A stretch of DNA of 64,000 bases from Lachnospiraceae bacterium (GTDB taxonomy: Bacteria; Bacillota; Clostridia; Lachnospirales; Lachnospiraceae), in assembly GCA_021772075.1 (NCBI GenBank), contig JAETNQ010000010.1, positions 16,144 to 80,143 on the forward strand, written 5' to 3'. Made by a program: the position numbers and the translations under genes. Positions 8,507 to 16,148 of this stretch are shown piece by piece (position 1 is the stretch's first letter; each line of letters opens with the position of its first letter). The notes beneath the pieces are model-generated. The model made no database searches, had not been told where the DNA came from, and saw only the letters and a list, made by a program, of their open reading frames with translations.

Positions 8507-8812
8507 ATGGTCATTCGTATGAACGTTATTACTTTACTAGTCGCATATTTTACCGCAGTAAACCTGATCGGCTTATTTCTTATGGGACTCGACAAATACC
8601 GGGCAAAAAAGCGCCTTTGGAGGATTCCTGAATCCACTTTATTCATTATTGCGATCATCGGCGGAAGCATCGGCAGCATCATCGGCATGTATGCGTTCCG
8701 CCATAAAACAAGGCATTGGTACTTTGTTTATGGCATGCCGGCTATTCTCGTCCTTCAAATAGCCCTTATCTATGCCATCCTCCATTCCCCGGTGCAGATC
8801 CAGATCATGTAA
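8507..8812 (+). CDS. DUF1294 small membrane protein
   Basis: Membrane protein of 97-101 residues with about three hydrophobic helices and the family signature FLMGLDKYRAKK followed by RIPESTLF and GSIGSIIGMYAFRHKT. No molecular function is known for the family. The start is uncertain: ATG at 8507 abuts its AAAAGG site, while ATG at 8519 has a 12-base gap. It precedes the response regulator by 21 bases and may be co-transcribed with it. Confidence 0.8.
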   Translation: MVIRMNVITLLVAYFTAVNLIGLFLMGLDKYRAKKRLWRIPESTLFIIAIIGGSIGSIIGMYAFRHKTRHWYFVYGMPAILVLQIALIYAILHSPVQIQIM

Positions 8813-8833
8813 CCCAGCCTTTGGAGAACCGAT

Positions 8834-9523
8834 ATGAAAAACACGCAAAATCTTTCAACCATTTTTATTATCGATGACGATGCCAGCATAGGAAACATGC
8901 TGGAGGAGATACTGAAAAAAGAAGGATACCAGGTCCTCCGCGCCTATTCGGGAACGGAGGCCCTGTTTGTTTTGGAACGCCAAAAACCCGACCTGATCCT
9001 GCTCGACCTGATGCTTCCCGGTCTTGACGGCCGGGAGATTCTTCCAAAAATAAAAGGAATACCTGTCATTGTCATCAGCGCCAGGGCGGAAACGGAGGAT
9101 AAAGTATCTTTGCTGTTAAGCGGCGCGGCAGACTATATGACAAAGCCTTTCGATACCCGGGAATTGCTCGCCAGAATCGTCGTACAGCTTAGGAACCCCT
9201 CTGTTGCAGGAACAGCCTCTGCCTTGGAATTCGCCGGTATCTCGCTGTCTGCCGACACCCATCAGGTATCCGTATGGGGCCTTCCGGTCAAACTTACGAG
9301 AACCGAATATGCCATTTTAAAATTATTGATGGCCAATCCCTCCCAAGTCATCACCAAAACCCTGCTTCTGGAAAGAATCAGCGAAGATACTCCCGACTGC
9401 ATGGAAAGTTCCCTGCGGGTGCATATCAGTAATTTAAGAAAAAAACTCCGGGATGCGGGCGGGCAGGATTATATCGAATCGGTCTGGGGAATCGGCTTTA
9501 AAATGAAAGAAATAGAAAACTGA
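8834..9523 (+). CDS. OmpR/PhoB-family response regulator
   Basis: Transcription regulator of 229 residues. The N-terminal receiver has acidic pair DDD and phosphorylation Asp in LILLDLMLPGLDG near residue 55, and the conserved Lys in MTKPFD. The C-terminal winged helix ends in YIESVWGIGFKM. It belongs with the ABC transporter and histidine kinase that follow, a layout common for peptide-antibiotic sensing and detoxification modules. Start ATG at 8834 has TTGGAG 7-9 bases upstream. Confidence 0.93.
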   Translation: MKNTQNLSTIFIIDDDASIGNMLEEILKKEGYQVLRAYSGTEALFVLERQKPDLILLDLMLPGLDGREILPKIKGIPVIVISARAETEDKVSLLLSGAADYMTKPFDTRELLARIVVQLRNPSVAGTASALEFAGISLSADTHQVSVWGLPVKLTRTEYAILKLLMANPSQVITKTLLLERISEDTPDCMESSLRVHISNLRKKLRDAGGQDYIESVWGIGFKMKEIEN

Positions 9524-9532
9524 CGGCAAATC

Positions 9533-9572
9533 TTTACGATTTCTTTACTTTTCCCTTAACAGCTTTCTTAAC
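9533..9572 (+). promoter_or_regulatory. Direct repeats upstream of ABC operon, candidate response-regulator sites
   Basis: TTTAC at 9533 and 9544 and TTAAC at 9556 and 9568 recur every 11-12 bases, on one face of the helix. OmpR/PhoB-type regulators bind such direct repeats. They lie between the regulator and the ABC genes; no clear -35/-10 pair is fixed, though GATACTATAC follows at 9581-9590. Confidence 0.45.
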
Positions 9573-9618
9573 AGAAAGAGGATACTATACATGTATCAAC
9601 GATAAGGAGGCTTCTATT

Positions 9619-10548
9619 ATGGACTATGTGTTAACTGCCAATGCCATCGGCAAAAGCTACAAACGCTTCCATGCATTAAAAAACCTTTCCATGCATGTCC
9701 CCAAAGGGGCTATCTATGGATTCGTCGGAAAAAACGGCTCCGGCAAAACAACCCTGATCCGGCTCATCTGCGGCTTACAAAATCCCACTTCCGGCAGCTA
9801 TGCCTTATACGGAACGGAACATACGGAAAAAGCAATCCGCAAGGTCCGGAAAAGGATAGGCGCAGTGGTGGAAACGCCGTCCATCTATCTGCATATGACG
9901 GCGGAAGAAAACCTGAAGGAACAATACCGCATGTTAGGACTTCCCTCTTTTGACGGCATCGACGGGATCCTGAAACTGGCAGGCCTGGAACATACAGGGA
10001 AAAAGAAAGCGAAGCATTTTTCCCTCGGCATGCGGCAGCGGCTCGGCATTGCCATCGCCCTCTGCGGCAGCCCCGACTTCCTCATCCTGGACGAACCGAC
10101 CAACGGCCTTGACCCGCAGGGTATTATAGAAATGCGGGAGTTGATTCTAAAACTGAATAAGGAAAGGCAGATTACCTTTCTGATCTCCAGCCATATTCTG
10201 GATGAACTGTCCCGGCTGGCCACCCACTATGGTTTTATCGACAGCGGGCATATTGTAAAAGAAATCAGCGCCGCCGAACTGGACCATGTCTGCCGCAAAT
10301 GCCTTTGTCTGGAAGTATCCGATATCCGCGCCTTTGCCCTGACGGCAGAACGCATGGGACTGGAATACCATATTCTTTCCGATACCCGCGCCGAAGTATT
10401 TTCCAAAACCACTGTTACCCAATTCGTTATGCCGCTGGCCGAAGCGGGCTGCGAGGTTCTTTCCATCCATGAACGGGAGGAAAGCCTGGAAAGCTATTAT
10501 ATGAGTCTGATAGGAGGTAAAATCAATGAATCAACTGTTATACGCTAA
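9619..10548 (+). CDS. ABC transporter ATP-binding protein (drug/bacteriocin export type)
   Basis: ATPase of 309 residues. Walker A is GKNGSGKTTL, the signature is FSLGMRQRLG, Walker B is FLILDEPTNGLDP, and the switch His is in LISSHIL. The approximately 90-residue C-terminal extension is typical of BcrA-like bacitracin or lantibiotic-protection ATPases. A strong AAGGAGG precedes ATG at 9619. It overlaps the permease gene by 23 bases. The substrate is unknown. Confidence 0.92.
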   Translation: MDYVLTANAIGKSYKRFHALKNLSMHVPKGAIYGFVGKNGSGKTTLIRLICGLQNPTSGSYALYGTEHTEKAIRKVRKRIGAVVETPSIYLHMTAEENLKEQYRMLGLPSFDGIDGILKLAGLEHTGKKKAKHFSLGMRQRLGIAIALCGSPDFLILDEPTNGLDPQGIIEMRELILKLNKERQITFLISSHILDELSRLATHYGFIDSGHIVKEISAAELDHVCRKCLCLEVSDIRAFALTAERMGLEYHILSDTRAEVFSKTTVTQFVMPLAEAGCEVLSIHEREESLESYYMSLIGGKINESTVIR

Positions 10549-11362
10549 CTTTTCCCGTTTGAAAAAGGATATCTTTTTCCGCATCGGTGTTTTGTTCCTG
10601 TTTGCCATGGGAATCCTGATGCCTCTCTCTTTATTTTCTAATATGAAAAAATACGGCTATCCCATACCTTTGGAATCCGGTTACTGCTTTTATGTTCTTT
10701 TTATGGCAATCTTTTCCTCCGTTTTCTGCAGCCTGTTTATCGGAACAGAATACAATGACGGAACTATGCGCAACAAACTCATTGCCGGGCATTCCCGGAT
10801 AGCGGTCTACTTTTCTTTTCTGATTGTTTCCATTACGGCCGTTTTTCTCATGTGCCTTGCATACCTTGTTTCCAGTCTATGCACAGGCATTCCCCTGCTC
10901 GGCTTTTTTTCCGACGCTGCCTTTCCCGTCGTCCTCGGACATGTCGGCGCCATTTTTATACTGGCCGTTGCATTTACCGCCATCTGTACCGCCGTCGCCA
11001 TGCTCTGCCAGAACAAAGCCACAACAGCGACGGTTTGCATTTTAGGCGTATTCCTCCTCCTGTTTTTAGGGGTTTATATCCATGCAAGGCTGGAAGAGCC
11101 GGAATACTATGAAACATACTACTTGGAAGCGGAGGAAGCGATAGAAGAAAATACCTCCCTCACGCCAAACCCCAGTTATATCAGCGGAACCAAACGCCAG
11201 GTTTACGAATTCCTCCATGATTTCCTCCCCGGAAACCAGGCGGTGCAGCTATCTTCCCTGTCGGCAGTCCATTTATGGAAAATGTCTTTCTATTCCCTTC
11301 TCATTGCCGTCGCCGCCACCGGAACCGGCATATACATTTTTTACCGGGAAAATATAAACTGA
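10526..11362 (+). CDS. ABC transporter permease subunit
   Basis: Integral membrane protein of 278 residues with about six hydrophobic segments and a long extracytoplasmic or cytoplasmic acidic loop (YYETYYLEAEEAIEEN) before the last helix. It is the partner of the overlapping ATPase gene; ATG at 10526 follows AGGAGG inside the end of that gene. It resembles ABC-2 type permeases (FIGTEYNDGTMRNKL is the usual motif after helix two). Confidence 0.88.
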   Translation: MNQLLYANFSRLKKDIFFRIGVLFLFAMGILMPLSLFSNMKKYGYPIPLESGYCFYVLFMAIFSSVFCSLFIGTEYNDGTMRNKLIAGHSRIAVYFSFLIVSITAVFLMCLAYLVSSLCTGIPLLGFFSDAAFPVVLGHVGAIFILAVAFTAICTAVAMLCQNKATTATVCILGVFLLLFLGVYIHARLEEPEYYETYYLEAEEAIEENTSLTPNPSYISGTKRQVYEFLHDFLPGNQAVQLSSLSAVHLWKMSFYSLLIAVAATGTGIYIFYRENIN

Positions 11363-11381
11363 TTCTGACAGGAGGTTTCCT

Positions 11382-12269
11382 ATGATATATCTGTTATGGA
11401 CCTGTATCGGCATCCTGATTGCCGTTTTATTGGCGATGGGCATGAAAATATATTCTATGCGGAAAGCGGCGCGGGAAATCATCTCCCAGTTTGCTGAAAA
11501 ACTCACGGAGGATACCAATACGCTTATTTCCGTATCCTGCCGCGACAAGCAGATGCGCAGACTGGCTTCCGACATCAACAGGCAGCTGCGCCGGCTCCGT
11601 GCCGGGCAGCTCCGTTTCTGCCAGGGGAACCTGGAACTGATGGATGCCGTTACCAGCATCTCCCACGATCTTCGGACTCCCCTGACTGCCATCTGCGGTT
11701 ATCTCGATCTGCTCCGGCAAACCGATGACCCCGAGGACATACGCCGCTATCTTTCCATCATGGAAGAACGCGCCAGTACTTTAAAACAACTGACAGAGGA
11801 ACTTTTCCGCTATTTCGCGGCCTCCTCCTCCATTGACGAGTTCCCTTTGGAGGAAGTCAATATCAACGGCGTATTAGAAGAAACTGTTTCCTCTTATTAT
11901 GCCTCTTTCAAAGACCGCCGCATTGCGCCCCGGATCATTATGCCGGAGGAAAAAATTATCCGCTTCCTGAACAAAAACGCCTTATCGCGTATTTTCGCCA
12001 ATCTCATCAGCAACGCCATTAAATACAGCGACGGCGACTTAAATATTTCCTTATCGGAGGGCGGGGAGATCCTCTTTTCCAACCATGCTTCCGGCTTAAA
12101 TGATCTGCAGGCCGTGCAATTACTGAACCGTTACTACACCGTAGAATCCGCCGGACATTCCACCGGACTCGGCCTTTCCATCGCGAAAGAGCTGACAGAA
12201 AAAATGAATGGAAAGATCGCCGTCCGGTTCCACGACGGGATACTTTCCATTTCCATTCTTTTTCCCTAA
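11382..12269 (+). CDS. Sensor histidine kinase
   Basis: Kinase of 295 residues with one N-terminal membrane helix and no sizeable sensor domain. The phosphorylated His is in SISHDLRTPLTAICGY; the N box is FANLISNAIKYS and the G box is GLGLSIAKEL. Kinases lacking a sensor often receive their signal from a neighbouring ABC transporter, which fits the genes directly upstream. AGGAGG lies 6 bases before ATG 11382. It should phosphorylate the regulator at 8834. Confidence 0.9.
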   Translation: MIYLLWTCIGILIAVLLAMGMKIYSMRKAAREIISQFAEKLTEDTNTLISVSCRDKQMRRLASDINRQLRRLRAGQLRFCQGNLELMDAVTSISHDLRTPLTAICGYLDLLRQTDDPEDIRRYLSIMEERASTLKQLTEELFRYFAASSSIDEFPLEEVNINGVLEETVSSYYASFKDRRIAPRIIMPEEKIIRFLNKNALSRIFANLISNAIKYSDGDLNISLSEGGEILFSNHASGLNDLQAVQLLNRYYTVESAGHSTGLGLSIAKELTEKMNGKIAVRFHDGILSISILFP

Positions 12270-12281
12270 TACATTCCTAAT

Positions 12282-12373
12282 GCTTTTTACAGAGTTACGA
12301 TGTGGCTTTTTACAGCGTTACGATGTGGCTTTTTACAGCGTTACGATGTGGCTTTTTACAGCGTTACGATCAC
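12282..12373. repeat. 23-bp tandem repeat at the 3' end of the DegV gene
   Basis: Four copies of a 23-base unit (GCTTTTTACAGCGTTACGAT plus GTG) start at 12282, 12305, 12328 and 12351. The last copy contains the final codons and stop of the DegV gene, so the others are duplicates of that end. The first has one change (AGA for AGC). The copies fill the gap between convergent kinase and degV-family genes. Confidence 0.95.
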
Positions 12374-13198
12374 CCCGCCGTCGTTGGCATACATGCTGCT
12401 GATCCCTGCCGTATCCATAATCAGCACATCCTTCACTTTGATCTCTTTTATGATGGCGTCCCTTACCAGCTCCGCTCTTTCCGGGCAGTTGCAATGGGTA
12501 ATCATCAGCTTTTTCTCTTCCGTATGAACCGCTTCTTTTACCAGGGTATCCGCCATTTTAGCCAGCCCCTTTTTTATGCCGATGGCCTGGCCTCTTTGGA
12601 CAATGGCTCCCTGCTGCCCTTCCATCAACGGTTTCACGTTCAGCGTCGTGGCCACCAGCGCTTTCACGCCGGACAGCCTTCCGTTCTTCCTGAGAGTCTC
12701 CAGGTTATCCAGTACAAAAAAAGTCTTAAGGCCGTCTCTGAATCTCTCCAGTTCCTTGACGATTGCCTCAAAAGAACGCCCTTCTTCTTCCATCTCCATC
12801 GCCCGAAATGCGATCTGTGTCTCGCCGCAGCTGGCGGACTGGGAATCGCATACATAAATATCCTTATCCCCATATTTTTCATGATACAGGTTTTTTCCCA
12901 ATACGGCGCTGTTATAGCTGCCGCTCAGCTTAGAGGACAGGGTCACGATATACACACGATCCGCATCGCAGTGACATGCCTCCATGTAGCGCTCCGGGGA
13001 AGGGCAGGAAGATTTCGGGCATATCGGGCATGCCGCTACTTTCGCGAGAAATTCCTTCTGGTTAAAATTCTCGTCGTCCATGACTTGGTAATCGCCCACT
13101 TCCAAACCTAAGGGGACGAGTTCAAATCTTTTATCTGCCTTATATTGGGGGGGCAGTTCCCCACAACTGTCCAGTATGATCTTATAACTCATTTTCAT
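12356..13198 (-). CDS. DegV family fatty-acid-binding protein
   Basis: Cytosolic lipid-binding protein of 280 residues; relatives bind fatty acids and feed the FakA/FakB route. Seen are the N-terminal IILDSCGELP, the SSKLSGSYNSA loop that holds the lipid carboxylate, and the LETLRKNGRLSG helix. ATG at 13198 follows GGGAAAGG by 7 bases; a second ATG at 13192 is also possible. A pair of CxxC-like cysteines (CPICPKSSC near residue 85) is a variation often seen in clostridial members. Confidence 0.92.
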   Translation of the reverse strand: MKMSYKIILDSCGELPPQYKADKRFELVPLGLEVGDYQVMDDENFNQKEFLAKVAACPICPKSSCPSPERYMEACHCDADRVYIVTLSSKLSGSYNSAVLGKNLYHEKYGDKDIYVCDSQSASCGETQIAFRAMEMEEEGRSFEAIVKELERFRDGLKTFFVLDNLETLRKNGRLSGVKALVATTLNVKPLMEGQQGAIVQRGQAIGIKKGLAKMADTLVKEAVHTEEKKLMITHCNCPERAELVRDAIIKEIKVKDVLIMDTAGISSMYANDGGVIVTL

Positions 13199-13335
13199 AA
13201 CCGTGCCTTTCCCTGAATCGTATACTTTTTCAGTATGTGCAAACCAATCATATTTATTACTATCCTATGTGGTTTTGATTACTACTTATGATAACACGGT
13301 TAACTGTTTATTGTAAAGGGGATTTCCTGTTTTTC

Positions 13336-13950
13336 TTACTGCTTTCCCTCGCTTGCGAAACTGTTTTCCACAACCCCCGGCAGCAGATCATAAACGGAAC
13401 AGCCGATTTTCTTCTCAAACAATGCTTTTATCTCCAGCACTTTCTTCCATCTGTCTATCGTCGCCGGATGAACGCCGTACCGGATCGTCACATCCACAAA
13501 TCTTTTTTCCAACAGGCAAAAACCGGTCGGCAAGGCCAAGGAATCGCATAACTGCACCAGACGGTCGTAATCGTCATAGACTGCATTGGCAACGAATTCC
13601 TTCATAAATAAATAATCTTCGTCGCTTACATCAAACACGCCGATAGAAGTATCGATATCCTGTATCATAAATGCATGGGAAATACAGATCTGCGCCACCT
13701 TTTCCCAGCCGCGCTCCATGCAGTATCGGTAACCGTCCATCAGATGCCTTTCCGAACTCACCCCGGCATAGCGGCCGATGTCATGCAGCAGGCCATAAAT
13801 ATAGGCCTTGCCGGCGGATAAGTTTTTGCAATGCGACGCTATGTTCTTACATGCCTCCGCCACGTAGCGGGAGTGGTCCGTCCACGCCCCCGGATTGGTT
13901 TTTGACGCTTCTTCCAGCGCCTGCTCTGCGGTCTGTCTGTTTAGTTCCAT
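13336..13950 (-). CDS. HD-domain phosphohydrolase
   Basis: Protein of 204 residues with an HD metal-binding fold: first His in TDHSRYVAEACKNIA, the HD doublet in GLLHDIGRY, and a downstream His in ICISHAF. Such proteins are usually nucleotide phosphohydrolases, but the substrate is unknown. The gene stands alone on the minus strand after the DegV gene with a 140-base gap. Confidence 0.85.
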   Translation of the reverse strand: MELNRQTAEQALEEASKTNPGAWTDHSRYVAEACKNIASHCKNLSAGKAYIYGLLHDIGRYAGVSSERHLMDGYRYCMERGWEKVAQICISHAFMIQDIDTSIGVFDVSDEDYLFMKEFVANAVYDDYDRLVQLCDSLALPTGFCLLEKRFVDVTIRYGVHPATIDRWKKVLEIKALFEKKIGCSVYDLLPGVVENSFASEGKQ

Positions 13951-14158
13951 TTTCTCACCTCATCCCAGTCGTCTTTTTTGCTCATCCTTGCACTTAACGA
14001 TGTCATAATAGCAGTATCTCCGCATGAAAAATTTCCACTTTCCTATCTTGGAAATCTCTTGCCAAGTTTATAAATTTCATATATTTTAATATATAGAATC
14101 AAAAAGCAACTGTCAATTACAAGCCAGAACCACAAAAAACAGATAAAACGAGGAACCA

Positions 14159-14662
14159 ATGAAAACCTATCAAATATCCAATCTCAAAGACTTCATGAAC
14201 AAGCTTCTCCTTTCCGGCGACTTCGACTGCTTCCTGCTGGAAGAAGGAACCATCGTTACCGCCAACGCGTTCCAAATCGACGGGCATATACGGAAAAATT
14301 TTTACACAAAAGAAGAGCAGGAAGATCCATCCCTCTGCCCTTATGATTTTTCCTTATGGAAAGATATCCGCCCCCTCTGCTTCCAGCTGATCAAAGGGAA
14401 GCGCACGCCGCTGAGCTTCCAATTCGTGCTTCTCCTATTGCCCTGCCATATGGCACAGATCCTGGAAAAAGGCGGATTCCAGGACAACGGAAGCCTCGTC
14501 AGGTATTTCGCCCTCACCATCCGGTTCGATGGAACAAACGCCGTAATGACCACCGGCCTTTCCACCAATACCTTTCTTATGGACAAGACGCCGGAACAGC
14601 TCTGGGATGACGCTTTCCGCAAATTTATGGATAAACGCCAGATCTCCTGGGAAGCAGTCTAA
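14159..14662 (+). CDS. DUF5721-type conserved protein
   Basis: Protein of 167 residues with no membrane segment or known catalytic motif. The start MKTYQISNLKDFMNKLL and the end region DKTPEQLWDDAFRKFM resemble a conserved Lachnospiraceae family of unknown function (I believe DUF5721). ATG at 14159 follows ACGAGGA. It stands alone, followed by the toxin-antitoxin region. Confidence 0.7.
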   Translation: MKTYQISNLKDFMNKLLLSGDFDCFLLEEGTIVTANAFQIDGHIRKNFYTKEEQEDPSLCPYDFSLWKDIRPLCFQLIKGKRTPLSFQFVLLLLPCHMAQILEKGGFQDNGSLVRYFALTIRFDGTNAVMTTGLSTNTFLMDKTPEQLWDDAFRKFMDKRQISWEAV

Positions 14663-14959
14663 CCCCATGCCGCCGTTTCGCGCGGTTCAAATCCGAGCCA
14701 AAGACCCTGCCGCAAACGCGTCTGCTTGGCTCATTGCCGGGAAATGATAATGCTATATTTTGTCTGTGTTTATCATCATTCTTTGAATTGAGATAAAAGT
14801 TGAGACAAATTTGAGATAATCGAACAGGGAAGATGATATTGTCAATATAGGGCTTGCAAGCGTTTCTAAGGGTATTCTGAAAAGTGGAATCACCTGATAC
14901 AAGAATGGGAGCAGCAGACAACTTTTGCAATCGCATTACAGTAAACATGTGTTTGGATC
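14663..14959. other. Intergenic stretch with short repeats
   Basis: No convincing gene. GAGCCAA (14691) and TTGGCTC (14725) form a possible hairpin after the DUF5721 gene. Three direct copies of TTGAGA at 14788, 14800 and 14811 are spaced 11-12 bases apart; their meaning is unknown. A GGTTCAAATCC string is not part of a tRNA cloverleaf. Confidence 0.4.
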
Positions 14960-14988
14960 TTGAATCCTGCTGCCAAATGTGCTATATT
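14960..14988 (+). promoter_or_regulatory. Promoter of the antitoxin RNA
   Basis: TTGAAT (14960-14965) and TATATT (14983-14988) with a 17-base spacer. Transcription would start near 14995 and run antisense to the 3' part of the toxin mRNA. Confidence 0.65.
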
Positions 14989-14994
14989 AAGCAT

Positions 14995-15103
14995 AGAAAA
15001 AGGGAAAGCCATAGAAGCGGCTCTACCCTCCGATAATAAACAACTTACCTCATATGAGGTCAGCCGTCACTATTGGCAGTAGTGGCGGCTATTTCTTTTT
15101 TCC
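14995..15103 (+). ncRNA. Predicted antisense antitoxin RNA (RatA-like)
   Basis: RNA of about 110 nt starting from the promoter at 14960. It contains a small hairpin ACCTCATATGAGGT (15047-15060) and ends in a strong terminator: AGCCGTCACTA / TAGTGGCGGCT stem (15062-15090) followed by a T-rich run through 15101. It overlaps the 3' untranslated part of the toxin mRNA for its whole length, plus the last toxin codons. This is the arrangement of the txpA/ratA and bsrG/SR4 type I systems of Bacillus. Confidence 0.65.
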
Positions 15104-15184
15104 CTTGTAAATCTGATAAATCAAATTCACAAGGGCGACAACGAGTATAGCGATCTGGATTAAATCCTGATATGTAACATACAT
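15089..15184 (-). CDS. Type I toxin: 31-residue holin-like membrane peptide
   Basis: A single hydrophobic helix (LIQIAILVVALVNLIYQIY) ending in a basic tail KGKKK, matching the small holin-like toxin family of Firmicutes. ATG at 15184 has AAGGAGG 8 bases upstream. The longer in-frame reading to 15313 would translate through structured leader and promoter, so it is rejected. It would act by inserting in the cell membrane when not silenced by the antisense RNA. Toxicity is inferred from family and layout only. Confidence 0.75.
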   Translation of the reverse strand: MYVTYQDLIQIAILVVALVNLIYQIYKGKKK

Positions 15185-15278
15185 TGCATCGCCCTCCTTT
15201 CTTTCGTTCGGAGGGCTACTTGAACCCTCCGATAAAACAAGAGGGATAAAGCCGCCTTTGGCTCTATGGTTTTCCCAT
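15185..15278 (-). promoter_or_regulatory. Structured toxin mRNA leader with alternative hairpins
   Basis: The ribosome site sits in the 3' arm of a hairpin whose 7-bp arms are GCCCTCC and GGAGGGC (15191-15216). A competing hairpin, CGGAGGG with CCCTCCG (15209-15231), would free it. The 5' end of the leader (15241-15276) is complementary over about 30 bases to the mRNA 3' end (15002-15030), allowing fold-back of the full-length message. Confidence 0.6.
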
Positions 15279-15284
15279 GTCGGA

Positions 15285-15313
15285 AGTATAGCACACATTC
15301 CCTTTTCAGGCAA
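15285..15313 (-). promoter_or_regulatory. Toxin promoter with extended -10
   Basis: TTGCCT (15308-15313), a 17-base spacer, and TATACT (15285-15290) preceded by TGC, an extended -10 element. The start would be near 15278, and the message of about 280 nt would end at a GGGTAGAGCC / GGCTTTCCC hairpin plus T run near 14996. Confidence 0.65.
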
Positions 15314-15343
15314 TTACAATATTATGTTTATTCTTCTGTCACA

Positions 15344-15487
15344 TTACCAAGCCGTCGGCTTCGCCTGCACATATTCGACCGGGAAATCCTGTTCAACCGT
15401 ATCAAAATTCCCATCCCCAAACGGCTTCATGCAACCAATACTTTCCTTTGCACAATGATTCCAGAAATAACTCTTAGAAACGTCCAT
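15344..15487 (-). CDS. Small unrecognised ORF, 47 residues
   Basis: MDVSKSYFWNHCAKESIGCM begins a 47-residue reading frame ending in QAKPTAW. ATG directly follows the stop of the upstream ORF and has AGGGGG 9 bases before it. The composition looks protein-like and has no hydrophobic helix. I do not recognise it; it may be a remnant of a mobile element. Confidence 0.35.
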   Translation of the reverse strand: MDVSKSYFWNHCAKESIGCMKPFGDGNFDTVEQDFPVEYVQAKPTAW

Positions 15488-15679
15488 TTAAAACCGTCCC
15501 CCTATAATTTGCAAGGCTCTTTTTGCGCTTCCGGTTACCGCTAGTGTATTTTTCGCTCTTGCATCCATACAATGTACAAATTCTAAAAGCTCCTGTCTGT
15601 TCTTTGCCCTCCAATATCCGCTTTCCGAACCGCTGCATGGACACTTTCCAGACATTGATGAATCCCACTGGAAAATCAT
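15488..15679 (-). CDS. Small unrecognised ORF, 63 residues
   Basis: Reading frame ending RAKNTLAVTGSAKRALQIIG-GRF and directly abutting the next 47-residue ORF. The second half looks protein-like, while the first (rich in Ser, Cys and Gly) may be a frame-shifted stretch. No family is recognised; a gene fragment is likely. Confidence 0.3.
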   Translation of the reverse strand: MIFQWDSSMSGKCPCSGSESGYWRAKNRQELLEFVHCMDARAKNTLAVTGSAKRALQIIGGRF

Positions 15680-15705
15680 CGTCGGAAAATGAAAAATGCT
15701 CTGTT

Positions 15706-16062
15706 TTATTTCTTCATCTTCGGGTTAAAAACCAGGCTTGCCAGATATCCGAATACCAATGCGGCGCATGTGCCGACCGCCCCTGCTTTGAACCCGCCCT
15801 GGAAGATCCCGATAAAGCCGGACTGATCCACCGCTTCCTTGACTCCCTTCATCAGGACATTCCCAAATCCAAGCAGCGGTACCGAAGAACCGGCGCCCGC
15901 ATATTCCTGGAACGGCTCATAAATGCCAAACACGCTTATAACCGCGCCGAGGCAGACAAGCAGAACCATAATCCTTCCCGGCATCATTTTCGTCTTTTCC
16001 ATCAGTACCTGCACAAGGGCGCAAATCAGCCCTCCTACCCAAAACGCATTCAAATAGTCCAT
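15706..16062 (-). CDS. spoVAE: Stage V sporulation protein AE
   Basis: Membrane protein of 118 residues of the SpoVA complex that carries dipicolinic acid across the inner forespore membrane. Hydrophobic helices and the SpoVAC/AE motif GGFKAGAVGTCAALVFGYL are visible. Start ATG 16062 (MDYLNAFW) has AGGAGG 5 bases upstream. It lies about 4.6 kb from spoVAD and is preceded by its own sigma-G-like promoter. Confidence 0.9.
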   Translation of the reverse strand: MDYLNAFWVGGLICALVQVLMEKTKMMPGRIMVLLVCLGAVISVFGIYEPFQEYAGAGSSVPLLGFGNVLMKGVKEAVDQSGFIGIFQGGFKAGAVGTCAALVFGYLASLVFNPKMKK

Positions 16063-16119
16063 GCAAACCTCCTGTATTCTTTCTAAGATCTTCATTCTAT
16101 CATTCTTTTCGCATGACAC

Positions 16120-16148
16120 TATTATGCCGTTCTTTTCACAAATTATTC
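16120..16148 (-). promoter_or_regulatory. Sigma-G-type promoter for spoVAE
   Basis: GAATA (16144-16148), a 17-base spacer, and CATAATA (16120-16126) match the forespore sigma-G pattern GHATR-N17/18-CATWHTA. It explains how the detached spoVAE gene could still be expressed in the forespore. Confidence 0.65.

Noticed and set aside
14680..14760. tRNA-like GGTTCAAATCC string
   Set aside because: No acceptor stem, anticodon arm or CCA end can be fitted around it.
15185..15313. N-terminal extension of the holin-like toxin to 74 residues
   Set aside because: It would translate through the leader hairpins and the promoter; ATG 15184 has an ideal ribosome site.
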